DNA of 64,000 nt from NCBI RefSeq assembly GCF_000372725.1, contig NW_005198900.1, positions 113,074 through 177,073 on the forward strand. The letters are read 5' to 3'. The notes beneath the pieces are model-generated. The model did not search any database, was not told the origin of the DNA, and worked only from the letters and a program-made list of their open reading frames with translations. The translations under genes and the position numbers were made by a program. Positions 41,935-54,750 of the stretch are shown here, one piece after another. The stretch is from Emiliania huxleyi CCMP1516. Lineage: Eukaryota; Haptophyta; Isochrysidales; Noelaerhabdaceae. Position 1 is the stretch's first letter, and every line of letters starts with the position of its first letter.

Positions 41935-43268
41935 ATGTCGCACGAGACGCAAATCGTCCTCGATCTGCCCGACGAAGTGGCAGAGCTCCTCGAGGCGGAT
42001 CCGCCGCCACACATGGAGATCCGGTGGGACCCGCTCCCCGACGGAGCACCGGTGCCGCCGCCGTGCGGCGAGACGGCGCGGTTCTGCGTGGCCGGCCACG
42101 AGTTCTTCGCCAAGCTCATGTCGCTCCCGACCGTCGTGGAGTCCAAGAAGTCGGTCGACCCGGCGGGCGAGGTGTACTATGAGTCGCGCAAGATCGGGCA
42201 GGTGCTCGTGGTGGCCAAGTCGAGGGAGGAGCTGCCCGCGGGGACGGAGCAACGGGACGGGCTCACGCCGCCGATGGCGGCGATCCGCGAGCGCAAGTGG
42301 CGGCGCCGGCCCTTGCACGACCCGAAGGCGGTCGAGCAGGTGGCGCTGGAGCTCGAGCGTGGCTTGCGCGGCGGCGGGCCGCTCAAGCCGGAGTACGACA
42401 TGGTGGACGAGGAGGACTCACCGGGCCGTGGGTGTGAACGGCGTCCCTCCATAGCTGCAGCTGTGAATAGGTGGACGAGGAGGTCGAGGTGTCCGACTAC
42501 GGCGATGACGAGGAGGACGAGGCGGAGGAGGCAGAGCGGAGAGCGGCACAGAGGCAGGCAGAGATCGATGCCGAGCGCGGCAGCGGCAGCGGCGGCGGCG
42601 GCGGCGGTGGTAGTGGCGGTGGTAGTGGCGGAGGCGGCAGTGGCAGCGGCGGAAGGGGCGGGCCCATACCGTTCCCAGCGCTCGAGCCCAAGTCGCAGGC
42701 AGGCAGTGCGTTAGTCGCAGGCAGCAGCGGCGGCGGCAGTGGCGGCGGCGGTGGCGGTGGCGGTGGCGGTGGCGGTGGCGGAGGCGGTGGCGGCGGTGGC
42801 GGTGGCGGCGGTGGCGGAGGCGGAGGCGGAGGCGGTGGCGGTGCGCCTCTGCCGATCAAGCTCAAGCTGCTACCGGTGCGGCCCAGCTCACCGGCAGCGC
42901 CCGCGCCAGAGGCGGCGTCGGCAGCGGCGCCAGCAGCCGCGCCGCCGGCGGGGACGGGGGCGGCGGGGGCGGGGGCGGGGCCGTCCGAGGCTGCGCCGGC
43001 GGAGGAGATGGACGAGCTGGGCAGGCTGCAACAGCAGCTGCGGGAGGAGCAGTTGAAAAAGTTGAAGGCGGCGGAGGATATCGCCGCGCTGCAGGCCAAG
43101 GCGCCGCCGACCAACCCGCTGCTGCGCGTGAGGCAGCAGACGCAGCTCGACAAGCTCAAGCGCGACGAGCAGAAGGCGGAGGAGGAGTGCAAGAGGCTGC
43201 AGCAGCTGATCGACAACGGAGGCATCCCGCTGCCGACGCCCGCGCCCGGGAAGAAGAAGAAGAAGTGA
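41935..43268 (+). CDS. TAF7: TFIID subunit 7 (TAF7/TAFII55)
   Basis: Exons 41935-42402 and 42471-43268 join in frame (421 residues). The TAF7 N-terminal domain is well conserved: LDLPDEVAELLE, ARFCVAGHEFFAKLMSLPTV, ESKKSVD, then RDGLTPPMAAIRERKWRRRP, VEQVALELERGL and YDMVDEEVEVSD across the splice. A Gly run of about 40 residues (42720-42843) replaces the usual linker. The C-terminus is a coiled coil (DELGRLQQQLREEQLKKLK, NPLLRVRQQTQLDKLKRDEQ), typical of the family, with a Lys tail. TAF7 is part of TFIID and controls TAF1 activity at RNA polymerase II promoters. A lone introner splits the gene. Confidence 0.92.
42403..42470 (+). mobile_element. Introner in TAF7 with 13-bp target duplication, GT donor, 68 bp
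   Basis: Bases 42403-42415 (gtggacgaggagg) are repeated exactly at 42471-42483. The insert has gtgtgaacggcgtccctcca and ends cagctgtgaatag. Splicing removes it and one target copy and gives MVDEEVEVSD. Retaining the intron gives a stop, so the splice is required. Confidence 0.9.
42720..42845 (+). repeat. GGC/GGT trinucleotide run encoding polyglycine in TAF7
   Basis: Imperfect (GGCGGT)n/(GGCGGA)n. The same tract on the other strand reads as polyproline, which is a shadow. Confidence 0.9.
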
Positions 43269-43400
43269 CGGGAGTGTGTGTGTGTGGTGTGTGGTGCGTT
43301 GGCACTTGGAGCAAAGAAAGAAAGAAAGAAAGAAGCGCAGCTCTCCTTATCTGCCCACGGCGTGAGCCTCTGTTAGACGGTGTGGGAAGTGGGACAGTGT

Positions 43401-44158
43401 GGCTAGTGCCATTTCACTGTGGCACAGCCCGCGTTACAAAACCTTGATTTTGACCATTTGCGCGAAAAATGTACCTCTCGGTGCCTTCCAGTGGAAGCTG
43501 CGACCTCGCCGAGTAGACGGCGGCACACAGCAGGTGGCGCGGTGTGCCGCCGTCTACTCGGCGGGGTCGCAGCTGCCTCTGCGCGTCCTGGGGAGGTACA
43601 TTTGTTGCGCGCCGGAGACGACTCGACGCCGCTGAGATCAGAGATCAAGCTCTGACAGGTCACACGTCGCTCCTTTGACGCCGACGTGACTCACCCGTGC
43701 AGACCACATCAGGACACGGTCTCGACGCGCTCGGTACGACGCCTGCGACCTGTCTCGGGTCAGGTGGCACGACGCTCATCGCGCCTACCAGCGCTGCCGT
43801 ACAGGTTGCCACGACGAGGTCGAGCACGCTTCTATACGCTCGCCGAGCCTTCCTTTCCATCCCAGTAGGCAGCCTGGGAACGGTGGCGGTCAGAGGCAAA
43901 GCCTACGAGGGGTGGTGGAACCACATGTCACGGCTACTGCCGGCTCCACCCCACGATAGCCTCCGAAGGCTGACTTTGCGGCACCATCATCGGACGATGT
44001 CGACGAGTTGGGTCGCTCTCGCGGTAGCCAGATGACCTCTCTTCCTAGGATCATCGGCCATGGCCGCAGGAAGCGCGGGGGAGGGCGCTGGAAGCAACAC
44101 GGAGCTCCGTTGGAGACGTTTTCAAGATTAGCGTGTCAGAGTGAAATGGCACTAGCCT
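43401..44158. mobile_element. TIR element of about 760 bp with internal hairpin
   Basis: The termini are ggctagtgccatttcact at 43401 and its reverse complement at 44139-44158. Near the left end is a perfect hairpin (ccgagtagacggcggcacac, 13-nt loop, then its complement; about 43516-43566). No transposase is visible. Related copies: 29640-29912, and 44620-45050 in inverted orientation. Confidence 0.75.
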
Positions 44159-44619
44159 GTGTGCCTGTGATAGCGCGAAGCGTGAGACCACTAGTTGCAA
44201 TTTTACGCTTTACGGGACTCGGGAGCTGACAGCTGTGACAAATGACCACTTTTGAGATGTTTTTGTCCGTGTTGCTCCCAGCGCCCTCGCCCTGAGGCTA
44301 TGGCTGGTGCTACTAGTATGGGGGGCTACCTCTGGCTACCGCGAGAGTTTGGACCTTTGCGAGAGGTGGCGAGAGGCGAGCGGAGCAAGCGCGGTGTAGG
44401 CGCGCCCACGTGGCGCAGCGGCTCTCCCGCGACCATAGCCCCTCCCGCAGCCGCAGCCGTAGCCACAGCCCCAACTCTTGCTGCTCTTCTAGTGTCGGGT
44501 AGTGACCAGGGGGTGAGGGGACGGATTGAAGATCCCTCACACCAAGATCGTGCAGGGCGGGGACACATGTCCCTAAATCCCATCTCGTCTCAGAGTTTGA
44601 CCGTTTTTATTTATTTATT

Positions 44620-45050
44620 ACCGCGAGAGCGACCCAACTCGTCGACATCGTCCGATGATGGTGCCTCAAAGTCAGCCTCCGGAGGCTATCGTCGCGTCGA
44701 GCCGGCGGTGGCCGTGACATGTGGTTCCACCACCCCTCGTAGGCTTTGCCTCTGACCGCCACCGTTCCCAGGCTACCTAATGGGATGGAAAGGAAGGCTG
44801 GGCGAGCGTATAGAAGCGTGCTCGACCTCGTCGTGGCAACCTGCACGGCAGCGCTGGCAGGCGCGATGAGCCGATGAGCGTCGTGCCACCTGACCCGAGA
44901 CGGGTCGCAGGCGTCGTACCGAGCGCATCGAGACCGTGTCCTGATGTGCTCTGCACGGGTGAGTCACGTCGGCGTCAAAGCACAAAGGAGCGACGCGTCT
45001 GACCTGTCAGAGCTTGATCTCCGATCTCAGCGGGCGTCGAGTCGCCTTCG
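44620..45050. repeat. Inverted copy of the 43.4-kb element
   Basis: The reverse complement of this stretch matches 43617-44030 with few differences (caggcgtcgtaccgagcgca, cgtcgtggcaacctgcacgg, aggctttgcctctgaccgcc). With 43.4-44.0 kb it forms a long-armed inverted repeat around about 570 bp. Confidence 0.85.
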
Positions 45051-45394
45051 GTGGCGACAGCTAGGATGCATCTCCTCCTTCGTTTTTCGCGCTATGGCCC
45101 TGGGAAGCTGGCGCCGCACGCAGGCGGACCGGGGTTGTGTGTTTATGTGGGTTGCGCGAGCACATGCAGGCTCGCGCTGCGCTGCAGTATAAGGTGGGCC
45201 TGGCCTACCATGGCAATGCCGCTCTTCCTCCGCGCTGACGCTGGACATCGGACAAGTGGTCCACACGCTGAACAGAATGTTCAATCTCAATGCCCCACCC
45301 CTGCGCGCGGGCCTTCTAGGCCCGCGGGTAGTCTCCCCCCATCCCCAGGGCCTCCAGGGCTCGCACCTCAACCTCTCACAGACCAGCGCAAAGC

Positions 45395-46565
45395 GCCAGC
45401 GGACGGAGGGCCCAACTTCAGAATCGTGCTTTTTTGGGTTAGGGACGAGCGCGAAGGACCGATTGCGGTGAAGGACCGCAGGTTAGGGACCGATCGCCGC
45501 CGCTCACGCCAGCGGACGGTCTTCGTCAGTGATGTTAGCTACGCCACCGTCTACCTCGTGCGCAATGCGCTCGCCGGCATCGAGCGAGCAACGTGTTCGA
45601 CCGAGCGGCTTGCTGTGCGGACGCCTTCTTGTGGCTCTCGTCGAGAGCGTTTTGCGGCCCGGCGGGTGGGAGAGCATGTGTCGTCTGATGTGTCACTGTG
45701 TACGTCATATCAGTCTTGATAACAAGTACGGTCGATCCGTCAAAGCGATACACCCGTTCCTATCACGTTGGACGGCTTGCACAGAGCTCTGTGCCGGCAC
45801 GCATCAGGAAGACCGCCGTACGGCAAGAAGAGCTCGATGGGGAGCGAGAACCGTCAGAGGTGCTCACGGAGGTTTCGGAAGTCCGCCATGATGCGGTCAG
45901 TTCCCCCCAGGTTTGACTGCGTAGGTCGCGGAACTCGTTGAGTACTCGCAGCCTTTCTGCGCCTCCGTCTGGGCACATATCGGCTGCTCGGCAAGAGCAG
46001 TCTTTCCGGAAGATATCGACGGTTTTCGAGAGCCACCCGCTTGGGAGCGATTGAGCGCGTCACGGAGGACTTCAGGTTACCCTTGAAGCTCCTCTGACGG
46101 TTCTCGCTCCCCATCGAGCTCTTCTTGCCGTACGGCTCGGTTCCTGTTGCTGGCACAGAGCTCCCGTGCCAGCCGTCCAACGTGATAGGAACGGGTGTAT
46201 CGCTTCGACGGATCGACCGTGCTTATTATCAAGACCGATGTGACGTACATAGTGACACATCAGACGACACATATTCTCCCACCCGCCGGGTCGCAAAACG
46301 CTCTCGACGAGAGCCACAAGAAGCCGTCCGCACAGGAAGCCGCTCGTCGGACAGGCGTGCTCGCTTGATGTCGGCGAGCGCATTGCGCACGCTTTGAACG
46401 GTGACGAAGCCAAAAGCACCAATTTGGTGGCCGTCCGCCGGCGTATGCGGCGGCGATCGGTCCCTAACCTGTCGCCCGCGGTCCCTAACCCAAAAGTGGT
46501 CCTTCGCGCTTTGGTCCCTAACCAAAAAAGCACGATTCTGAAGTTGGGCCCTCGGACGTATTTTC
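45395..46565. mobile_element. Long inverted repeat, arms of about 490 bp, spacer of about 200 bp
   Basis: The left arm 45395-45885 and right arm 46085-46565 are reverse complements with differences: gggcccaacttcagaatcgt against acgattctgaagttgggccc, and gagctcgatggggagcgaga against tctcgctccccatcgagctc. Neither arm has a convincing ORF. It is probably a fold-back transposon or two copies of one element inserted head to head. Confidence 0.8.
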
Positions 46566-46837
46566 TTGTCAATAACAAGAGCTGTGAACCTCAACCTCTC
46601 ACAGGCCAGCGCACAGCGCCATGAGAGGTATTTTCTTCTCAATAACAAGGCTGTGAACAGAGTTGCTGCGGCCGCACCACCCGGCGAGGCCATCCTCGCG
46701 CGCACGGACGCTACAGTCGCTGTGGCAATACCCGACAGTCGCTCATGCGTTTACCTAGCCTCTCGTCCCTCCTCCTCTACGTCCCTCGCCCTCTGTATCC
46801 GTCGATCTGTAGCACGGTCCGCGAGACCTCACCGCGC

Positions 46838-49339
46838 ATGCTGCAGCGAGGCGAGCCTGCTGCCGCTGGAGAGGTACGCACCTTTGCGGAGCTCGGGCTT
46901 CGGCATGAGCTTTCTGCGGCCCTGCCCTTCACGGCTCCGCTCGAGATCCAGCGGCTCGCGTGGCCACACCTCGCGGGCGGCGCCGACGCGATCCTCGTCT
47001 CTGAGGCGGGCTCGGGAAAGACACTCGCGTATCTCCTCCCGCTGCTGCACGCAATGCTCGAGCGGGCGGGCGGCGGTGAGCAGATTGGGCGGGCGGGCGG
47101 CGGCGAGGCGCCATCGCCGTCGAGGACGGGGCGGCTCCTGCTGGTCGTCCCGACCTCGGTACCTCTCTGCGAGCTGACTGATATGTCAGGAGATGTCAGT
47201 GGCATGTGCATGCACATGTCCCACAGGTGCTCTGCGAGCAGCTGCTGGCGCAGGCGCGGGCGCTGCTTCAGTGCTCGCCGCTCTTGGTCGCCGCGGCGAG
47301 CTGCGACCACGCGCGAGGGGCTCACTAACTGATGGTGATTACCCTTAAGTGGCGTGGATTCCTCAGGCGAGCTCCGACCACGCGCGAGGCTCGCACGTCG
47401 TGGTTGGGACGGCGACGGCGGTGGAGGGCTTGCTGTCCGGCTGGCGGAGGAGGGAGGGGCGGCTGCACGTCGTGTTTGACGAGTGCGATTTGCGGAGAGA
47501 TAGCCGAGAGATAGCCGAGATGTAGCCGAGAGATAGCCGAGAGATAGCCGAGATGTAGCCGAGAGATAGCCGAGAGATAGCCGAGGTGTAGCCGAGAGAT
47601 AGCCGAGAGTAGCCGAGGTGTAGCCGAGAGATGGCTCCGCGTCGTGTTTGACGAGTGCGATTTGCCACCTCCAGAGACACTCCAGAGGCAGAGACGCTCC
47701 GGAGACACCTCCGAGACACTTCCGAGACATGTCCCCCGGACAGGTGCGACTTGCTCCTCGCGGGCGTGATGAAGAAGGGCAAGCAGGCGGCGGCGCCACC
47801 CCTCACTCAAGGGCCAGCACCTGCCCTCTTCACACAGCCAGGCGGTGTGAACCTATCTGTGAACAGGCGGCGGCGCTGCCTGCATCAAACGTGCTCAGCC
47901 TCGCGCGGCCGCGAAAGCGGCCGAGGCGGCGGGAAGGGGAGGCAGAGCCGCAAGAGTCCCCGCCGCAGCTGATTTTTGCCTCCGCGACTGTTCCTGGCCA
48001 GGGCGGACCCTCCGCCGGCGCCTTCGCCGCCACTGTGAAGAGCGTCTCTTCACAGCGTCGCGTCGACGCTGCGAATAGGCCGCCACTCCGTCGGTGCCTT
48101 CCTCGCGCGAGACGTTCCAGACGCCGTCTGGGTGCCGAGATACAGCCGAGATACAGCCGTACTCCTGCCCCTGCCCAACCCCTCCCTGAAGCCACCCCAA
48201 GCCACTCCTCCTCCCCCGGCCTCCAGCTCCCCTCCTCGGCCATCTCGCGGCTCCACCTCGGCTGCATCTCAGCTCCACCTCGGCTGCACCTCCCGCCTCC
48301 AGGTGCGCTCCTCGGGCGCTCACCGGCCGGTGGCGGCGCTGCAGACCGAGTTTGTGCGCGTGGCTGACGACGCGGAGCGGGCGGCGGAGCTGCTGAAGCT
48401 GGTGCGGGGGAGGGAGGGGCGGACTCTCGTCTTCGCAAACTCGGCGTGCCGCCGAGACGGGGCCGAGATGTGGCCGGGACACAGCCGAGAGAGAGAGAGC
48501 TCCTTGCCGGTTCGGAGAGCGGAGGAGGTCGCGCCGCTCCGCGTGAGCGGCGCCTCCTCACAGCTGCGCCGCCGTGACCAGGCCTCGCGCGCCGCGCGCG
48601 TCGCCGAGCAGCTCCGCGCGTCCGGCTGCTCGTGCTTTGCCTTTCACCCGAGCCTGTCTGCTGGCGAGCGGGAGGCGGCGCTGGCGGGCTTCGGCGAGGA
48701 CGAGCGGGGCGTGCTCGCTTGCTCTGGCGCAAGACACAGCCGAGAGACAGCCGAGAGACAGCCGAGAGACAGCCGAGGTATGGCCGAGATATAGCGTGGT
48801 CTGCTCGGGCCAGGCCGCGCGCAGACCTTTCCTTCGCCCTTTGTTGTGTGACTTCACAGCCGTCTTGTTTCAGGCCTCGCCGCGCGCGGGCTCGATCTGG
48901 CCGGAGTGGTGCTGGTGGTGCAGCAGCAGCTCGCGCCGCACATGGTGCAGACTACCCGAGATTACCCGAGCTTTTTACCCGAGCTTACCCGAGCTTACCC
49001 GAGCTAACCCGAGCTTACCCGAGCTTACCCGAGCTTACCGAGTGGTGCAGCTGCTCGCGCCGCACATGGTTGCGCTCCTCGAAGAGACATTCAGGCTTCG
49101 CATCTGTATCGCATCTGTACCTAGGTGGAGTACATGCACCGTGTCGGCCGCACCGCGAGGGGGGTCCGTCTGGCGGCCAGGACACCGCCACAGAGGAGAG
49201 CTGTGTACTAGACGAAGGCTGCGAATAGGTCTCGGCTGCGGGTCGCGCGGTGAGCCTCGTAGACAGCCAGTCCGAGGCGGAGCTGGCTCTGGTGCGCGAG
49301 GTGGAGCGGTGCGTCAGCGGGTCGTGGAAGTTCGTTTGA
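46838..49339 (+). CDS. DEAD-box RNA helicase (DECD variant), 11 exons
   Basis: Exons 46838-47158, 47227-47295, 47367-47482, 47744-47786, 47867-48002, 48079-48131, 48303-48443, 48582-48726, 48874-48944, 49125-49163 and 49229-49339 keep one frame. Motifs appear in order: Q-like FTAPLEIQRLAWP, I SEAGSGKT, Ia VVPTS, GT ATAVEG, II FDECD (Cys for Ala, as in UAP56-type helicases), III SAT, IV LVFANS, V ACSGLAARGLD joined over an intron, and VI HRVGRTARG. The enzyme would unwind RNA using ATP. An upstream in-frame ATG at 46745 would add a hydrophobic basic N-terminus that could be a targeting peptide. Donors: GT five times and GC five times (47296, 47787, 48003, 48444, 48727). Most introns start with a copy of the next exon. 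Confidence 0.88.
47159..47226 (+). mobile_element. Introner-like intron in helicase, GT donor, 68 bp
   Basis: Begins gtacctctctgcgagctg and the next exon begins gtgctctgcgagcagctg. Removing it gives VVPTSVLCEQLLAQAR in frame. Confidence 0.7.
47296..47366 (+). mobile_element. Introner-like intron in helicase, GC donor, 71 bp
   Basis: Begins gcgagctgcgaccacgcgcg; the next exon begins gcgagctccgaccacgcgcg. It ends tggattcctcag. The two copies are about 23 bp with one difference. Confidence 0.85.
47483..47743 (+). repeat. Helicase intron expanded by an AGATAGCCG-type minisatellite
   Basis: Units of gagatagccgagatgtagcc run from about 47498 to 47635. The exon end tcgtgtttgacgagtgcgat, read as VFDECD, is repeated inside the intron at 47641-47660 and partly again at the true exon start (47744). 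Expansion has therefore copied the splice-site region, as in the phosphodiesterase intron. Confidence 0.85.
47787..47866 (+). mobile_element. Introner in helicase, GC donor, 80 bp
   Basis: Starts gcggcggcgccacc and the next exon starts gcggcggcgctgcc. The core has ctcttcacacagccaggcgg and ends tctgtgaacag. Confidence 0.75.
48003..48078 (+). mobile_element. Introner in helicase, GC donor, 76 bp
   Basis: Starts gcggaccctccgccggcgcc; the next exon starts gccgccactccgtcggtgcc. The core is actgtgaagagcgtctcttc and it ends ctgcgaatag. Removing it gives RHSVGAFLARDVPDAVW in frame. Confidence 0.75.
48945..49124 (+). repeat. Helicase intron with ACCCGAGCTT minisatellite and duplicated exon end
   Basis: About ten units of ttacccgagc lie at about 48955-49038. 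The segment gtgcagctgctcgcgccgca (49043-49062) repeats the end of the preceding exon (gtgcagcagcagctcgcgcc). The acceptor tgtacctag is followed by GTGGAGTACATG of motif VI. Confidence 0.8.
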
Positions 49340-50781
49340 TTTTGATGACCGGCGGTCACCTTGGGCGCTCGGTCTCGCTGCCAGGAGCGTCGTCAAAGTG
49401 GTCCTCTTCAACTGAGAAAAACACCCCTCGGTCCCCCCCCCTCGGTGAACGACTCGGCTTCTCACAGGATCCAAAGAGCGCTCACACCGCTCTCTCTTCC
49501 CCCAGCCCCACGGCCACGCCCGGCAGTCACTCCTGCACGGCTCCGGCAATAGAGCCGTGTAGGCAATCTCCCGGGGAAACAATCCAGCGCGCGACGACGG
49601 CCTGCCGCAGGTGTCACATGTCTTGGCGAGTTCTTGGTCTGCCGGATGGCTTGGGGTACGCACTCGACTCTCGAGTATGTGACGATCACTTATCACATCG
49701 GACGCTAATCGGACGCCAGGACGCCACGGACAGCCGGGACAGGACGCTGCTCTATTATATTACACAGCTGTGTAGGAGCAGGGTCGAGGGGGGTGGTTGT
49801 ATCCCAGTCACTGTCACCTGTCAATCAATCGTCATCTCCCATCACGAAAAACGACAACGCACCAGGGACCAGGCGATCTGCCTGAGAACGCGAGTTCGAA
49901 TCGTATTGCAAATGTGCAATAGGAGGCACCTATAGAGCAAAATTGAGCCCGCTCAGGTGTGAACAAAAACGATTAGTGGGGTCAACCCGCCATTTCGAAC
50001 CGGGGGCCACTCGATTGCAGAGAGTCCCCAGCCGACGTCGGTAGGATAGATTATGGCTGAATTCCCCCGGTAATGTGCTACGGGTATGGGCCGCCGCTTG
50101 AACGCTCCCGGTTCAGCCATAATCTAAGTGCCAAGAAGGACGTCATTAGCACGTAACCTCGGAAAAAGGCCATGGGCGACGTGAGAACATTCCCCTGAGA
50201 AGCTTAAAAAAAAGCTCCAAGTGCTCCAAGTGCTCCAAAAGCACAACCGACCCTCCCTCCCTGGTTCCCCCCGCCAAATGTCGCATTTCCCGGGGCATGC
50301 TATCCTGTGTAAGCAGGGCAGGTGGGGGAGGGGGGTACTCCCACCTCTCCTGTGTGTACGTGGTGAGGAGGTTGAGGATGACGAGGGGGATGAGCAACCG
50401 CAATTTTCAATCTCCCAGAAAGTTTTTGGAGGGACCCGTGTCGCGTGTCGCCGTGTCAAAAAATAAATTATTTTTTCTCCCGACTCTTCCCCCCCCCCCC
50501 CTCCCCCCGCACCCCCCTCCCTCCCTCCCCCCGCACCCCCCTCCCTCCCTCCCCCCGCACCCCCCTCCCTCCCTCCCCCCGCACCCCCCTCCCTCCCTCC
50601 CCCCGCACCCCCCTCCCTCCCTCCCCCCGCACCCCCCTCCGCGCGCTGTGATGCTGCGCATGCTCTTGGTCTTTCTGGCCTGATCGAACGCTTTGGCCAC
50701 CACGCCATCCTCGACGCCTGTGATGCAGCCTCTATCGATGCAGAAGCGCTTGCAGACCTTGCTGCACTGCCCATCACGTTT
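49340..50781. other. Intergenic with CCCTCC minisatellite
   Basis: No gene is recognised. A C-rich minisatellite with unit ccctccctccccccgcaccc is repeated about seven times at 50491-50640. Short hairpin-like words occur near 50050-50130 (tagattatggctga and its reverse complement tcagccataatcta). Confidence 0.6.
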
Positions 50782-51150
50782 AGAGCTGTCAAACGTTAAG
50801 AGCTGAACAGTGTTGCTAGTGTTAACAGTAACAACAGAACAACAGTGGGGCTCCCCAACAACAGTAGCTAACGTTAGGCCAGCTGAACAACAATAAGGAA
50901 GGCCTGGCAGTGACCCACGACGATCTCCAGCGTCCAGTGCGGGTAATACCCGAAAATACCTGGGAAAACCCAGGTATTTTCGGGTTTTACCCGGGTTTTT
51001 TGGCATTTTCTGCTTGCTGACCACTGAACAACAGTAACAACAGTAACAAACAGTAACAGCTTGGGCTGGGGAGAACACTTGAACAACGTTGAGGATTTCA
51101 GCCAACAATAGTGCAACTGTTAGGCCCAAAGTTAACGTTTGACAGCTCTA
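50782..51150. mobile_element. Complete hAT-like MITE, 369 bp
   Basis: Perfect 19-bp terminal inverted repeats: tagagctgtcaaacgttaa at 50782-50800 and its reverse complement at 51132-51150. They are flanked by a perfect 8-bp target duplication, atcacgtt, at 50774-50781 and 51151-51158. An 8-bp duplication and TAGAG termini are typical of hAT transposons. There is no transposase, so it needs one in trans. A partial inverted copy lies at 53545-53728. Confidence 0.92.
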
Positions 51151-51529
51151 ATCACGTTCTGCGCTGGTGGACGTTCATCATGGTCCATATCCTCCAGACG
51201 CTCGCCCTGCATATCTGAGACGTGAGAGCGGTGCATTTATTGATAGTCTTTGGCACAATCTACATGCATTTCAAGCTAGTGTCCGCTGTCCCTAAAGCCG
51301 TACTGTAGCGCCTTGTACCAGCCCCAGGAACGCGGAGCTGTTACCACAGGTACATCCCCCGGATACTGTGGCACGGTAGTGGTACATGCGTCCCCTAGCC
51401 GGGCCGTCCAGTGTGCCCAGGTGCAGCCCCACCTGCGAACCCGATCGAAAATAGCCTTGTACCCTCTCCCCAATCCATGATCCATCTCCAACTCCATTCT
51501 CGCAACACGCATGCAGTACCCAGCAACTC

Positions 51530-53278
<1,749 letters not shown>

Positions 53279-53544
53279 ACATCGATAGGAAGGGGCAACC
53301 AGGTAGATCTATGTGGTGTGATTTCGAGGAAAACTCGGCGTTGCGAGCTCGCGGCGCCCCGTTTTCGGGCTCCGGGGGCGCGGGGTGGGCACCGTAGGCG
53401 GCGGGCGGACGGGCGGGCCGGGCGGCGGTCTGGGCCGGCGGTGGGGCGCGTAAAACCATGCAAAACGCGTATGTGGTGAAAAGTGCGCCGTTTTCTGCGC
53501 CGGCATCGGCGCAGATCTGCGCCGGCGCCGGCGCAGCACTGGGT

Positions 53545-53728
53545 TTTCCCGGGTATTTTCGGGTATTACCCGCACTGGACACTGGAGGTCGTCGTGGGTC
53601 ACTGCCAGGCCTTCCTTTTATTGTTGTTCAGCCGAACGTTAGCTACTGTTGTTGGGGAGCCCCACTGTTGTTCTGTTGTTACTGTTAACACTAGCAACAC
53701 TGTTCAGCTCCCAACGTTAAACAGCTCT
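53545..53728. repeat. Partial inverted copy of the hAT-like MITE
   Basis: Matches the left half of the 50.8-kb MITE in reverse (agccccactgttgttctgtt, cagtgacccacgacgat-type word) and ends aacgttaaacagctcta. The other terminus and the target duplication are missing. Confidence 0.8.
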
Positions 53729-54289
53729 ATCATCCGACCCGCTGGGTGCGCTTCTTAGCTCCCCGGCCCTGGATGTGAGGTTGCCGACTGCACTCCAAAG
53801 TGCTCCAAGTCCTCTCTTTCAGAGAGCCTCAGTCTCTAAGTGAAGTAGCTGACTTTGGAGAGCTGTAATGTATTTCCCTCTTCCAAAAAAAGCACACCCA
53901 TCGCCGGCGGCGCGTGTTTGGTCAAGAATAGTCTTTTTTTCGACACTCCCCAAACCCTTTTCTTTCTAAAAAGAACGTCCATCCTTGCGGGGGGGGGTGC
54001 TCGGCCGTTTTTTTTGGACAAACCACAGTTTGACATACACTACTTGACTCTTGAGGATCCCGTTCCTCTCACTAGAAAAGAGAGTACCTTTCAATTTCTC
54101 CAACTATGTCAACGGCCCATGCTGGGCGAGAAAGTGGCGGACCATCGGATTTGGGTGAAACGCTGAGGTCCCCGACCGCAACCTCGAGAGCTACGTCGAT
54201 TCAAACTGGGCTACGAAACCCGCTTGCTCCGGTAGCATGTTCTTATTATTAGAGAGAGTTTTATTGTAAATTTCTTTTTCTACGGATGC

Positions 54290-54750
54290 CTCTTCCACAC
54301 TGCTCACTGGTTCTCCAAGATGCAGCGATCCATCACGCTCTCGAGCGCCGAGGCAGAGTTCTTTGGCGCTATGCTCGCCGCCAAGGAGGTGATTTCATCC
54401 GCGAACTACTGACCGACCTTGGATTTTCCATCGACGGCGCCAGCATCATCAACTGCGACAGGAAGTCCGCCGTCGGCACGGCCTTCGACCCCCGTGTCGC
54501 CTTCAAGAAGACCAAGCACATCTTCCGGCTTGCGCGCCGCCGAGTTTCTTCGCGATCTCGTCAACCGTGGCGTTATCTCCGTCGAACACCTCCCCGGCGT
54601 CGTGATGCTCGCCGACCTGCTCACGAAAGCTGCCTCGCGGGCCATCTTCACTGGCCTGATCAAGCAGCTTGACAACTTTTCATGCCCTCTGAGTTCATCA
54701 TTTGTCCCTCGCGAGCCCGGCACTCGGCGGTGGACACCTCGCGCGTAACG
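54290..54750 (+). pseudogene. Decayed Ty1/Copia retrotransposon RNase H region
   Basis: In shifting frames one reads HWFSKMQRSITLSSAEAEFF, FIRELLTDLGFSIDGASIIN, CDRKSAVG, FKKTKHI, AAEFLRDLVNRGVISVEHLP and VVMLADLLTKA. This is the order of the Copia RNase H domain. At least two frame changes and D-R in place of the usual D-N make it non-functional. No LTR is seen in the window. Confidence 0.85.

Noticed and set aside
42497-43225. Minus-strand polyproline ORF opposite TAF7
   Set aside because: It is the shadow of the polyglycine run; the plus strand has a clear TAF7 domain and a matching splice.
49880-49960. tRNA-like word gagttcgaatcg
   Set aside because: The T-loop-like heptamer is present but the flanking bases do not form a 5-bp T stem and no acceptor stem or anticodon arm can be drawn.
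49975-50060. Possible minus-strand tRNA around ggttcgaaatgg
   Set aside because: The stem bases next to the T-loop word are not complementary and the rest does not fold as a cloverleaf.
50407-51129. Minus-strand ORF with CYCCYCC
   Set aside because: It runs through a C-rich minisatellite and the MITE; no conserved domain.
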